Shown here piece after piece: positions 25,741-45,157 of a stretch of DNA of 64,000 nucleotides. The stretch covers positions 13,486,001-13,550,000 of the forward strand of contig CM049413.1 in assembly GCA_026929865.2 (NCBI GenBank), written 5' to 3'. This DNA comes from Hyperoplus lanceolatus (Eukaryota; Chordata; Actinopteri; Uranoscopiformes; Ammodytidae). The position numbers and the translations under genes are program-made. The notes under the pieces are model-generated. The model ran no database searches, had not been told where the DNA came from, and worked only from the letters and a program-made list of their open reading frames with translations. Each line of letters opens with the position of its first letter. Position 1 is the first letter of the stretch.

Positions 25741-26599
25741 CCATGCGAAAAAAAAAACCCACGAGCGCAGAAACACAAACGCCTTCATATCTGGATGGGT
25801 TTTTGGCGCATATCTGCACACAATCTGCACTCTTTTTTCACAGATTCGTGCGCTTTAAAGCTCGTACCATTTATAATTTTATCCCCCTAATTTGAAAGGG
25901 AAAATGGGCCAATCTCCTTTCTTTTTTTGGACAGCAAGTAACACTGAATTACAATATGCCTACGTGCGCATCCTCGCAGCATGCGCGCACAAACAACTCA
26001 TTTTCACCTTTTTCTTTTTCATCTAAAATCATTAGTAGGCTACACACGAATATTAAATTGTGCGCACGGGAAACACACGTGCAGACACACCTGACTCCTG
26101 TTGCCATGCCAACCACTTGCAATGTTCTTGATCCCTTCTGCTTCATCAAGACTTGCTACTGAAAGGCGAGCGTGATGTCATCATCCGTGCCATTCAAATA
26201 AAATCTCTACAAGTATGATTCAAGTTGTTTCTAGGCATCACATGAAATGTGAAATGCAATGTTCTGAAGGAGGACTCTAAATGTCCATCTTTAATAGCCC
26301 CAGCTCAAGTGGATTTGGTTGAAAACTATAGGCCTAAAGACATTTTGAAACTTGGGTTGTTTCTGCTAACGGTAAAAAAATAGTCTTTAACACACTATTG
26401 TAGACTTATAGACTATACCTATAGTCCCGAGCTATATGTTTTTCTACCGGTTATCATGCGACGGAGGAAATCAGGATTTGATTCTCTTTCGTACCACTTT
26501 GTATCATTACGGGGGAGCACCTTGTCATGAAGACATTTTTTGAGCAGAACAGAAATGATAAAAATGATGAGAAGAATTCCAAAACGTGTACTAAAAGTT

Positions 26600-26605
26600 T
26601 TTATT
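26600..26605 (-). terminator. polyadenylation signal of sf3b4
   Basis: TTTATT on the plus strand, i.e. AATAAA for sf3b4, about 160 nt after its stop codon. Confidence 0.6.
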
Positions 26606-26761
26606 GTCAAAAGGTCTTCATCTGTACAGTGACCACAAAAAAAACAAAAAAAAAAGAACAGCTGCTTAAATTACTTTCACTATTACAAACTTGAGTCGAT
26701 CTTAAGATGTTCAGTTTAAAAAAAAGCAAAATGAGATCCTGTTTGTGTTGGCTGAGATGGA

Positions 26762-29700
26762 TTACGGTGGCATGGGGGCTCTCATAGGAATGCGGGGTGG
26801 GACGCCGGGCGGTCTTGGAGGCATTGGGGGTCCTCTCTGGAAACCAAAGTGAGGGGGACGAGGAGGGCCCGCACCGTAGCCAGGGGGAGGCATGGGAGGA
26901 GGCCCTCTCATACCTGGAGGCCCCGGATGACCTGAGAGACGGACAGATTAATGTTAGAAAATATCTTAATTATATGTATGAATATTTAATAAATATTGAT
27001 TAAATGAAGGGGTTACAGAGTTACTGTCAATAATAGGTTCATCAGTAAACTGCCTCCACATAGTAAATCAATTGTCAAGATAGTCATGGTGATTTGGGTA
27101 TGTGACAATATTTATAAATCATTTAATCTATTTTGCTGCATATTACAGATGAGACAATAAGGTGATGGACACTTTGGGTGTTTTTATTCCTGCTTTGAAG
27201 CGTGTTTCCCTCAAATAGCAGAGGTCAAATTTAAAAGAGAAAAGACCCAGTGCTTACCCATGGGGGGTCCATACCCTCTGGGTGGCATGCCCATAGGCAT
27301 GGGTGGGGGCATGCCAGGGGGTAGCGGTCCCCGGGACTGATTTGATCCTGGGGGAGCCGGAGGAGGAGGCACCATGCCAGGAGGAGCAGGAGGGTGCATG
27401 GGCATCTGAGGCATACCTGTGTAACACAGACAATTATGTCTTAAGAAGTGGGCTTGAGCAAGGGAAATGTGTTGCGCGCTGCAGCAAACGACAACATCTA
27501 TAACAGAATTGCGAGCACACAGATACATTACATGGTGTGAAAAACTGAATTTTTTAACAAGCCCTTACCTCCATGATGCATGTTGCCTGGAGGGAAGGGT
27601 GGAGGTCCGACTGGAGGCCCACCACCACCAGACTGTTGTAAACCTGCTGGAGGCATAGACATCGAGGGGGGCATTGACGGAGGCATCGATCCAGGAGGAG
27701 GACCAGGAGGGAAACCAGGAGGTGGCATGCCTGCACAGAGACAAGTCACATTGACAAGTTATTATTTTGTTATCACTTTACTTTACAAAGTCAGGCTGTC
27801 AGAGTAGTCTTCTTATCCATTGTTTATATTTTGCCATTTCAAAATATCTCAAAGTGGCTAATTTGTTGCAGACACTTTCAAGATTAAAACAAATCACTCA
27901 CATAATCACCCCAAACATTACCTTTTACCTGAGACAACTGCTTTATTTAGAATGACATGGGCATTACAAAAGAAACACCCATTTGCTTACAACTTTATGA
28001 AACAAAACTTTACTAAATTATATTTGTATCATGTCAAGGAAAATTTTCTGCAGATATTTCATCCGTTTTTTATGAATAAGATTCACAAAAAATACTCAAG
28101 CGTGTACAGAAAACTGGCTTTTTTATAGGACATAAAGCCAATAGATCTTATATCACAGTTGTCATTTTTTTCATGTGCCAAACTATACCGAAACATACAC
28201 TATAGTACATTATGCTATCATCTATAAGCACATTATCAGAAATCATCTATTTATGTATTTTTTAATGGAATCTTTCCATATGTGCTGATGAACAGCAATA
28301 GAAAAGGTTTTGTATTACAACTGTGGTTAAATATTGTTACAAAGACAGCAGAACATCCCGTGTGTTTTAATGTCCTAACATCTACCCTGAGTATCCACTG
28401 TACTTGGGTCATACCTGGCATAGGCATCCCACTTCCCAGTGCAGTTAGGACCGGCGTGGAAGAGCTGGGAGGCGGTGGAGCATCTGCAAACAGCTGATGT
28501 GGCCTGTCTGCCTGGGAGAGAGGGTTTTGTGCAGCGAGGAGTCGCTCTGCAGCCGAGCCGTGCCTCTCTCCTTTGGAATCCTTCTTGAAGGCGTAGGACA
28601 CTGTGATGGGCCTGTTACAGAGGTACTGGCCGTTCATGGCCTCGATGGCGGCGTCCGATGCGTCAAAGCTTGCAAAGTTGATAAAAGCATAACCCTTGGA
28701 GTTGCCGGTGTCTGGGTCTCGCATGATCTTTGGCGTCTGGAGGATCACGCCGAAGGCACTGAACGTGTCGTAGAGCAGTTTCTCGTCGATCTCAGGGTCC
28801 AGATTACCAATGAAGATGTTGGCACCCACATCCAGGTTTTTGTTGTGCGCGGATGCCTTGTTTACTCTAATTGGTTTGCCATACAGCTTTATCATATTCA
28901 TGATTTTGATGGCATAGTCGGCATCCTCCTCACTAAGGAACTCCACAAAGCCATAACCTGGAGGAGGAGTAGGGAAAAAAGTTAGCTCCATAAAAAATGT
29001 TTTTTCCGTGGTTAGTTTTAATTTTTTGTTCTCCTCCGATGAACATGTAGCTACTTTGGTAGGTAGTGACAATATTAGCAAATACATTAGCTGAAATACT
29101 CACCCTGGTGTTGGCCTGTGACCCTGTCTTTGGGCATGTGTGTGTTGACCACAGGACCGGCCTGCAGGAAAAGCTCCCATAGTAATGGCTCTGAAACCTT
29201 CTCGTCCAAGCCGCCGACATACACAGTGGCGTCTGAAAAAATAAATAAGAATTAAACACAAACTATAGAAAATGTATTCTACAAACATTACACAAATTGG
29301 GTGAAAACAAAACACAAGGCAATACATGCTTAATGTCTGGTTGCTGCCAATGTATCATTAGTGATGTAAAAAGGTCAAAAGTCCTACCTCTGTAAACACC
29401 CACACACAATAGATACAAACAACTCATCTCAATTGTCAGATTTGATGGTCTTCATTTGCTTCAAGTTGTATTTCCATTTTTAATAACCAGTTCTGATGTT
29501 ATAGTTAAAGGACCTGCACTTTAACTATAACATCATTCAACTCCTACCAGGCCATTGCTTAAATAAGACATTGTTTCTTAGCAATTTTTGCCTGTTTAAA
29601 TAAAGGTTGATAATGATGATGATGATGATGATACAATAATTCGCTGAAAACAATATTCAAAGTTTCTATCCAGTGGCTTTAACAACAGTTACACATTAAA

Positions 29701-30403
29701 GGTTTCACAACGTACAGATTATAAGACCAAGAACATCTATTTAATGAAGGTTTGAGGCATTTCGGTTCTTTGGAAAATATATCTTATTTTATATCTTATA
29801 CGACTTCACTTTGATCAAATGTCAAGACAACACCACTTAATTAGAAAATACGATGATGTGGCCTTTCAGGGAGGATGTACTAGACCAAACTAAGAACGTT
29901 TTTCTGTGAGGAAGGTTACCTACATTTTTAGCCATAATATCCGTGAAAATAATCGATATACTACAGATCATGTTCCCTATTCCTTGATTTTAAGAAATGT
30001 GTTAACTGACAAAGTATCGTGCTAGGCTAACTTTAGCTGTTAACAAAAAAGACTTAGCTCTGCTTCCAATTTGCCAACAACCGCCAAACTTTAAATCAAT
30101 CGAAATCAACTCTGCGAAATAATGTGAATGAGGCAAGAATGTGAAATACATTCAAAGTAAATATAATTTAATTGAATGGTCAGATTAGCGGCTAGCGAAG
30201 CTATCTACAGCTGCACACTTCCATGTGATCGACCGGTTGTTTACCCCAAACTATTCTCTAACCAGGTGCTTATAAAAACAAGGTGAGCGGTTAAGAGTGT
30301 AACCGACAGTCAGTTTCACAGAAGACTAAGGCAAAAAGGTTGAAAACGGTGTTCTAACGATGAATTTACCTTGATTTCTCTCTGAAATTGGTCCCGCTGC
30401 CAT
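26762..30403 (-). CDS. sf3b4: splicing factor 3B subunit 4 (SAP49), 6 exons
   Basis: Exons 30403-30370, 29232-29104, 28957-28415, 27730-27569, 27416-27258 and 26931-26762 join in frame to 398 aa (human 424). The start [11 protein letters not shown] matches the family. RRM1 (about residues 13-91) contains VYVGGLDE and the RNP1 GYGFVEF. RRM2 (about 100-179) contains IFIGNLDP and the RNP1 KGYAFINF. The C-terminal half is a proline/glycine/methionine-rich tail ([25 protein letters not shown]) ending RAPMPP. Known role: U2 snRNP SF3b component that contacts pre-mRNA near the branch site and binds SF3B2. All donors are GT; the first intron separates an 11-codon exon from RRM1, as in other vertebrates. 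Same order and orientation relative to sv2a as in human. Confidence 0.96.
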
Positions 30404-30480
30404 GTTGAAAGAGCAACGCACGGCAAGCGTCCTCAAACTTGGCCCCGCCTCTTCCTGCCTGCGTGCCGAAGGCGGAAGTA
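30404..30480 (-). promoter_or_regulatory. sf3b4 5' UTR / GC-rich promoter
   Basis: Immediately upstream of the sf3b4 ATG is a GC-rich, CpG-containing stretch (CACGGCAAGCG, GGCCCCGCCTCTTCC) that contrasts with AT-rich DNA on both sides, as expected for a housekeeping promoter. GCCCCGCC fits an Sp1-type site. No TATA box was seen. Confidence 0.5.
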
Positions 30481-32055
30481 GTGAAATTAATTAATTTAAT
30501 TTAATTCAAATTAGTTAAATAAATAGAAAATATAATACAATAATAAATAATAATACTTAACTGAAATGATTTTACATGGGCTATAAGATAAAAGGAAAAA
30601 AATACAATAATTGTTTTACAACTGAAGAGGCATGTTGAGTGTGATGATGCTTGAGAAATTGGTTTTCCAAGTGAATATTTTTTTGTGAACTGTTTTTATT
30701 TGGTCGGATTCGGGAACTAGGTTCTTAGGGTTTTACACAACAAGATTAAGTCAGGGAAATCAAAGCAGCTATATAATAATATAGATAAGGGAGTGAGGGC
30801 ACAGGGCAGCGATTACTCAAGAGATTCCAATTAGAGTGAATGCTGGAGTATCCAGTAGTACAGGCATTTTGTGAGAAAATAGGGGTGGACCTTAAAAAAA
30901 ATGCAACAGAAACTATTCCAACTGTTTTTGACTCATGAATATGTAATAAATAACATACTAAAAGTCTTAAGGAATCCATGTGGTGGAAAGTTATTTTTTA
31001 AGGGTTTTCTTAACCACACCTTTTTTTGCCAATTTTCAGCTTCTAAAGTACTGTTTTATGGTAGAGGGGATATGTGCCAAATTGTTAACCTTTTCAGAAA
31101 AGCCTGAAGCTTGAAACATCGCTATTATATATTGGGCTTTCATTTTCGGAAAAAATCTTACAGACTTTGACAAAAACACACATTTTATGTTTTTGAAACT
31201 GTGTTTTCTCAGTAATTTTAAACTTTATCCACATTAATCTCATATGTACATCTTAAGCAAAGCCATGTGTTGCTCACAGTTAAAACGTTTTAACAATATG
31301 CCCTACAGAATTTAAGCTTTGGTGTTTTGTTCAACTAGTTGCTATCTGCAATTCTCTCTGTGAGAACACCTGTTCTGTCCTACAGTGACTCAGCATTTTT
31401 AGGCCCACAACAGCTGTTTGGGCCTCTGTCTCTCAACTACTACTGCCACTACTACTTTTTAAGCACTTTAATTTCTTCAAGTATCTTCAACGGCTTTCCC
31501 ATCTGTCGTATTCCTTTCACATTAATGCATTCTCTGCTTTGTTTTTCACTTCATTTGACATTTCTTAATTTTCAGCACTATTTTGCAGTTCCTTTTGCAT
31601 TTCTGAATTTTCAGCAATATTTTGCAATAACATTAAGATGTTTGCACTTTTAGCACTATTTTGCAGTTACATTGACATTTATACATTTTGAGCACTATTT
31701 TTCAGCACCTTTAACATTTCTGTATTTTTAGCACTATTTTGCATAATTTTTCATTACACATTTTCAAACATTTTCAGAACGCCATACTCCTCCGGCTATC
31801 AGTTTAGCATCAGCTTTTTTCAGCCTCCAGCATTCACACGCATTTTCTTCTGGAGATGCATTTTCTAGTTATTTTCAGCTATTCTCAACATTTAACATGT
31901 TTCAACTTCATATCCACAATAAAAGCTAACATAATCATGTTCTGTTCATTCAGCTTATGATCCTGCTTGCTCCTAATTTTGAAGGTTCAGACAGTGGTCG
32001 TACTATGTAGTGAAATAAGTGACACGACAAATCAATACACATTTGTATGAGCCCA
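30481..32055. other. intergenic stretch between sf3b4 and lix1l
   Basis: AT-rich DNA without coding homology. Its one structured part is the 39-bp tandem repeat at 31535-31760. Confidence 0.5.
31535..31760. repeat. 39-bp tandem repeat, about 6 copies
   Basis: The motif AGCACTATTTTGCAGTTACA (with variants) begins at 31574, 31613, 31652, 31691 and 31730, so the spacing is exactly 39 bp each time. A weaker copy precedes it from about 31535 (GCTTTGTTTTTCACTTCATT). Each unit continues into TTGACATTTATACATTTT-like sequence. 39 is a multiple of 3, so open frames through it show a 13-residue periodicity, but nothing suggests it is coding. Confidence 0.85.
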
Positions 32056-32061
32056 TTTATT
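32056..32061 (-). terminator. candidate distal polyadenylation signal of lix1l
   Basis: TTTATT on the plus strand, i.e. AATAAA. It would give lix1l a 3' UTR of about 4.6 kb. TTTATT motifs nearer the stop (for example 33362 and 33716) are alternatives. Confidence 0.25.
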
Positions 32062-33727
32062 ACATCATATATAAATCTACTAAAAGTATAAACATGGATA
32101 CAAAATGCTCATAGAAAATACATAGAATAAGGGCCTTCAGAAACACTTTTTAAAAAACAATACTGTATAGAGTATGAAACATATAAAAACAAAAACAACA
32201 CATCATGCGTCAAAGCCAAAAGATGAAAAGCCCAAGGTTTTTTTATATATATATATTTATAAAATGGATAGCAAAAAAATATATTGTTTAAAAAAAGCCT
32301 TCATTGATAATGATCAGAAAAAAAATTCAAACGGCATTAAGTAAGAAAAAAGATCCGGGATTAAATGGCTTGTGACCCAAATTTACATACATGATGAGCA
32401 TCCAAGTTGGAATAAATATGGACACAATTTGAAATCCCCTCCTTCATTCCTGTAACCAGCTCAATTTGAATACTTGCTGATATTTTCCTTGTCAATTCAA
32501 TTTCAGCTTCAGAATGAGTGCACTGGTTGTACAGTATGTTTGAAATCGGTTTATGGGACAATACAATCATGCTCAAACGTATCTGCAGAAGAGATTTTGG
32601 GAGTAGAAACAAAACCACTGTGAAAAATTAAAAAATCTAAGATTAACAGGGTTGGGATTCAGGCTGCAGAATTCTGAGGTCAAAGTGTTCATTGTATCAG
32701 GTCAAATATCTTTTTTTTTCCTTTTTTTTTACTCTTCAGCAATTACTGAAGAGAGCTGCAGGAGGCAAAATTACAAAATAAACATTTCCTTACTTGTGCT
32801 GCACACATATTATGCAAGAGTACCAAACAAAGAATATATAATATATATAGATGTATACCACAGGCAGTTATATATAATAAATCCCAGTTTGTAAGATAAT
32901 CTAATGTCATGTAATATATTCAAGGGACAGAAAAAATTATTATTCTCTTCGTGGTGGAGAGTTGGATGAAAAGACTTAAGATACTATACTTTCACATCTG
33001 CACAGTAAATATTAAACCCAGAAATATCTCGGCACACGTTTTTGCAATTTGGTTTTATTACTGTGGGACAGAGCCTTACTAGCTGTTTTCTCTCCTTATG
33101 TAAAGCTAAGTTAACTGCCTGCTAGCAATTGCCTTATATTCATTGGATAGATATAAGAGTGACAATAATCTTCTTGTCTAACTATGAGACAGAAAGCAAA
33201 TTTCCCTCAAATGTTGAACTATTCCTTCAGTCAAAAACGTACTGTAACATTAATGTAACAGGTCATTTATAATTTCACTTAAAGCATGAAATGACAAAAA
33301 AGGTAAAAATTAGAGTAGTTCATCCTTTAAAGACCTCATTAAATACAATTAAATGTTTATAGTTTATTTTTTTACATGTCAAACTGTTGCATGTTACATA
33401 AAGGCATGGCGATCCCAGGGAAGAGACGCAGCACTAAAACAAGAAAAACTGCTTCTGGCTTTAATCATCATCCTCTCTGCTTCTTTTGTTCCTCTTTTTT
33501 GCCGTCTTCTCAAATTTAAGCGTAATCTGTTTCTGCTGTTGACGATCCAGAGACGGCCCTCCTGCTGATTACCACACAACAACTCACAGCCCACATCTCT
33601 TTCCAACCACAGCCGCAAATGATCAATTAAACTCTCACTTCCACTCCATGGGGGTCTTTAAAATAAGGCTACTCGCTTTAAATGCCTTCATCCTTATAAT
33701 GTATTCAATAATTTTTTATTAGATGTA

Positions 33728-35338
33728 CAGTGTCGTGCGAAAGTTTGTGAACCCCTTGAGCCTTTTGGAATTTTATTTATGTTAACCATTATTAATTAAT
33801 TTTTTTCAATACCAGTATTTTTTATATGAAATAACAGATGTTTGTTTATCAATTCAACATTTTTCTTTTCCAGAAATCAATTGTTAAAATAGATAAAACA
33901 AATTATTTGACAAATGTTGTATGTGCAAAAGTTTGTGAACCCTAAGCTGCATTGCTTAAATCGAGCAAGGTAAACACAATCAGGTGGGCCAAATTGATTG
34001 ATGAAATAGACCAATGTAATGAGAGATCTTTATGGAAGAAATTGGGCGCCACTAGATAAAACACGGATAAAACCAGGTCAGTTTAGGCCCACCAAACTGA
34101 ACCCATACAGGTCAGACATGCTAAAAGGGTAAAAAATCTCAGAAGATCTCAGGAATAGAGTTGTGATGCTGCACATTTGTCTGGGGACAGCTATAAATTA
34201 ATTCAAAAAAAGTTTGAGCTCCATCGGTCCACCGTGAGGCAAATCATCTACAAATGGAGAGCTTTAAGAGTGACTGAACATCTGCCTAGAAGTGGACTTC
34301 CTTCAAAAATATCTTCAAGCGCCACAAGAAAAGTATTTTTTTAGTTAAAAGCCAACCCACACATTACATCTAGTGATTTGCAGACCTCTCTTGCAACATC
34401 TGGGACAGATGTGCATGGTTCCACAATAAGAAGAAAACTCAGTCAACATGGCTTTCAAGGGAGGGTTGCTGAAGAAGCCTCTGCTCTCAAAAAAGAACAA
34501 AACTGCTTGTCACAGCTTTGCCAGAGAGCACCTGGAGATACCTGAAGTCTTATTCTGTGGACAGATAAGTCCAAAATTGATCTGTTTGGTCATAACCAAA
34601 ACCGCCATGTTTGGGCAAAAACGCAACTCTGCCTACCACCAACAGAACCTTCTCCCAAGTGAAGAATGGTGATGGCAAATGGTCTGCAAATCTCCAGATG
34701 TAATGTTTGGGTTGGCTTTTACCTGAAAAATCCCTTTTCTTGTGGTGCTTGAAGATATTTTTGAAGGAAGTCCACTTCTAGGCAGATGTTAAGTCACTCT
34801 TAAAGCTCTTCATTTGTAGATGATTTGCCTCACGGTGGGCCGATGGAGCTCAAACTTTTTTATACGAATGTATAGCTGTCCCCAGACAAATGTGCAACAT
34901 CAAAACTCTATTCCTGAGATCCTCTGAGATTGTTTCCCCTTTGAGCATGTCTGACCTGTATGGGTTCAGTTTGGTGAGCCTAAACTGACCTGGTTTTATC
35001 TTTGTTTTATCTAGTGGCGCCCAATTTCTTCCCTAAAGATCTCTCACTACATTGGTCTATTTCATCAATCAGTTTGGCCCACCTGATTGTGTTTACCTTG
35101 CTCGATTTAAGCAATGCAGCTTAGGGTTCACAAACTTTTGCACATACAACATTTGTCAAATAATTTGTTTTATCTATTTTAACAATTGATTTCTGGAAAA
35201 GAAAAATGTTGAATTGATAAACAAACATCTGTTATTTCATATAAAAAATACTGGTATTGAAAAAAATTTGTTAATAATGGTTAAAATAAATAAAATTCCA
35301 AAAGGCTCAAGAGGTTCACAAACTTTCGCACGACACTG
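33728..35338. mobile_element. Tc1-like transposon rearranged into a giant inverted repeat (5' half duplicated)
   Basis: The ends read inward as CAGTGTCGTGCGAAAGTTTG and are flanked by TA. Arms 33728-34386 and 34681-35338 are near-identical inverted copies of about 659 bp with a 294-bp spacer. The left arm and spacer carry, on the plus strand, a decayed transposase 5' half. This includes a helix-turn-helix region (FELHRSTVRQIIYKW, LPRSGLPSK) and, in the spacer, an SQHGFQGRVAEE segment and the first DDE Asp context (WTDKSKIDLFGHNQNRHVWAK). The second Asp and the Glu are absent. Stops and frameshifts interrupt it. It lies downstream of, or inside, the lix1l 3' UTR. Confidence 0.85.
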
Positions 35339-35340
35339 TA

Positions 35341-36681
35341 TAGACAAAAAAAATATATCACATTTTACAGTATGAACAAAATCAGGTCCTTCAACAAAAA
35401 CGTCTTGGAAAGGTGATAAGTGTGAGTTACATACATTGTTTTCAGCCCGCAGACAAACACTAGCGCTGCTAACTTTCTGCTTCCACTATGTATTAAAAAA
35501 AACAAAAAACCCAAACCACAAGTGCTGGTACTGTTATGTGTTGACTGCAATGACTCACACATGAGGAATCAATTTAACAAACAGATCACTCAACTCTCTC
35601 TTCGTATTTCACCTCAACTGTGGGGCTGGCTGTTCCTCGTTTCCGTCTACCAAGAAAAGACTCCAGAGCTCACGACAAACACAATATGAGTCAAGAGAGT
35701 TTCTCAATCACGTCGCCCCTTTGCAGGTCCTTTACTCGACAGCACGCTGGATATATACATTCGGCTGGTGTCGTGGTCACCAAGCATTCGACGAACACTG
35801 AAATACTTGTCAAAAGCAAAAACAAAACAATAAGAAAACATAGTGGTGGTTCACTATCTGATTTTCCAAAACCTGAGCGGCTGTCAGAGCAATCGGTCAT
35901 CTAATGACATTTTTGCCAAGTACCCACATTGTTTTTACAGGAGCAAAAACTCCATGCTCACTTCAATTCTGTTGTTTTTTAAGATGCCCTTTCCATATAC
36001 TCATACCTCAATTCTCATTACAACAGGCAGAACAAAGTAGTGTAGCCATTACGGAAGGTCTTGTTGTTTGAGATTATTATCTAATTTTCCCCCCTTGCTG
36101 TTTTTGTGGTGAAATTCTGGAAATATTCTGATTATAAATGGACACATGGTACCTGCCATCAAGGTTCAAGAGTCCAACATACTATTCATGCAAGTAAACA
36201 CACCAGAAACATGAAAGAAAGAAATGTCAGAATGATCCATGCCTTGATTAAATGTGTTTGGTTTGATGGGTCATATTAACATATGTCCCGTACATTCACT
36301 GATGAAAGGCAGGACTTAGTGTCTGTAGGTCAACTTCGAGTAAACACGGCATGAGATAATGAAAGAACATGTAAACCTCAGTCGGCTGGTATGCCAAGCA
36401 CATTTTACAGCTATGAAAAAAAGCAGTTATCCTGTAATAATCACTAGGCACAAAGAGGTAACGCTATAGTGGCAAGTGTTTGTCGTATGGACGGATGTGC
36501 AAACTGTTAAGTCAAGGCCTGATTACCTGGTGCCTCGTAACAAAACTAAAAAGATACAAAAACTTAAAAAGAAAAAGCTCACGCTATATTGCCTTTATAT
36601 CTATGAAGTGATCAATACTGTTACCAGGAATCCTTCTGGCAAGCGCAAGGCGTGTTTCCAACGCGCGGATTGGGTTAGGGT
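35341..36681 (-). other. proximal 3' UTR region of lix1l
   Basis: About 1.3 kb directly after the lix1l stop codon with no coding homology or recognised repeat up to the Tc1 foldback. Assigned to the 3' UTR by position only. Confidence 0.35.
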
Positions 36682-42640
<5,959 letters not shown>

Positions 42641-45157
42641 AAGGACCCCTCGTATTCAACATGTTCAAGACCACCACACGGTGCATGTTTTGCCATGGAT
42701 GTTGGGTGCAAATTGTCTACCATTAATGGATGAATTATGTTTTCTTAATCAGTTGTGTGTTTGTTTTAATCATGTGAATTGTGGTGTGTTTGTATGTTGA
42801 TAGCCTACTTGTAGGCGTGACTATGTTTTTTGTAAATGGTGTGCTCAGTTATTATAGCTCAAGCAAGCCAGTGTTTGTCACTAAAAAAATGCATGATTTT
42901 ATTGTGATATGTAAATTTTCAACTCTGTTTCTTCACTTTGCAATTTCATTTTATAGCCTACTTGGTCTATCTATGGGATAGCCTATTGCATGTCTTCCTA
43001 ATGTTTCATCCTTCTCTCCCACGAAAGCTTGTTTTTGTGTTTGTATTTGGAGTTTTTCCTCACCTAAAATGAATGTCTGAAGACAGTTTGTAATATTACA
43101 TGTAAATATCGTAAAAACAAATTAGATGTTTATTTGAGAATAATAAACTAAATCTGAATTGACGCAAGACAAAAAGGGTATACCTTGACCTTGACCCTGA
43201 TTATTTTTTTTATTTGTTACACCTTGAGGGTCTCATGCCATCCAATTTGCAATTTCAACTTTATGATGTTCAGTTTTTATTGACATTGGGGCAGAATAAC
43301 ATGATAGTACTGTAGGATGCAGCCAATCAACAAATATTTCTGATTGACATGAAATGTTTACGTTTTTGTATAATGAGATAATTTCATTAGTAAAGCCAGG
43401 CTTTCGTTCTTTTACAGTTTACTTATATAATAGAAACTGACCATGTAATAATCTACGACATTCGCCTTTAAAATGGTCCAGTTGCACAGAAGTAAAACAC
43501 AAATGGGAGGAAAGAGGTTATTTTGCTTTAATACACTTCCTAAAATGTCACATATGATCGACTTGCGCAAAAGGTACTTCCACTTTTTCTAAAGGGTGAG
43601 AAGTTTTTTTGTTTTTTCGAACGCAGGCACGCTGTATTGATATGTCCGACATCTTCTGCTGCACCTGAACGCATCAGTGGAAAGTCAGAAATATCAAGAC
43701 AAGAAATATGAGCCCCCCTCTGTTCTCCTCTGGCACCAACACAGTACAACTACACTGTGGCTTTACAGCTCCAGCTCTGCAGCCTGAAGCATGTGATTAA
43801 AAACTTGGAAGGGGAGAGATAAGGTCAGTTTACATGATGAGAGGACGAGAAACAAACAAAAAGATGATGCCTATGAAGCAGGAAAGCAGATGATGCAATT
43901 TTTTTGTAAAGTAGGTGGGTTTAACTGTGATTCGGTGGACCACCAACTCTCTGCACAACAAAGACTTTTGGAAGAGGAAATGGGACCTCCTCTTGTGCTT
44001 CCCAAAAGTTTTCTCTTTTTTTGTGATTGTCTGGACCTTGTGTGATTGCTCATTCTCTCTGTGGTCTGGTGCGAGGCCAGTGGAGCTCAGATGAGGAAAC
44101 TACTGGGGAACATTTCAATATATCTTTTGTTTCAAGCTGAGTCTGCAAAAAAACAACATTTCTTAACAAACTCGAGTAGACTGGGGAAATGTGAAAATCC
44201 CATAGAAATAGTCAAGGGTCTCAAACTTAACACTTGATGCGGCCTGTTCACATTGTTTACTTCAGAGGTCACACTCAAACAGGAACGAAATCAACAAAGC
44301 CATATAATATACCTAAGGTGCAATGAGTGTTTGGCTCAGTGGAGGGCGAGCTCTCATTTCATTGCATCAGGTTATAACTTCAGCTATGCAGCCCAGTGGC
44401 ATTTGGACATTGGTGTTGTTAGCCACTGTTTGTTTGCTGGGTAGCAAGGATTTTACATAGGTCAAAGCTAAACATTGCAAAAGTGATCATCTTAACTAAA
44501 TGTGCTGAGTGCTTTCTCACTCTTATTGTCAATTACTTTTATTGTAAGTGGTGGCAAGTACTAAAAAGGTTATTTACTTGAGTATTTTCCATTTCAATGC
44601 CACTTTATACTCAATTCCACTTCATTTCAGAGGTGAATATTATACTCATTCACTTGTTTTACTCCACTACATTCACGTAGCAGATATTTATTTTTCAGAT
44701 TTTACATAAACACACACATGAAAAGCTTTAAAAAAGGATAATGACTTGGTGGGGCCCTTCCTTGTAATTTTTGGAAATGTGCATTTGTTGTTTGCAGTTC
44801 TGTCAAGAAAGACATTTCCCCTCTAAACATCTCACATGGTTTCAGTTACATGACAGTTTCAAGCCAGAAAAAGTCAAACTCTCCAAGATTTCACACACAA
44901 AGAAAGCAAAGATTGCAGAAATGCCCAGTTTGTGTTGCAGAACTTTTGCTCATGCTTCTTTCTTGTCTCATGAATGCATCAGTGAAAATCTTATCATGTA
45001 ATCTATAATTATATTTACATCACAGTGGAGAGAATACCTTTACTTTTGATACTTAAAGCACATTTAGCTGCTGTATTATTATTATTCTGTACTTTGATTT
45101 AAGTTGGAGTTTGGATATGGCACTTGTAATTATCATTATGTATTTATTTTATATTAA
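42641..45157. other. gene-free intergenic stretch
   Basis: AT-rich DNA with scattered short open frames and no domain, splice or repeat signal that I can support. Confidence 0.5.

Noticed and set aside
28497-28985. 162-codon plus-strand open frame
   Set aside because: Exactly antisense to sf3b4 exon 3 (RRM1/RRM2 coding); shadow of the real gene.
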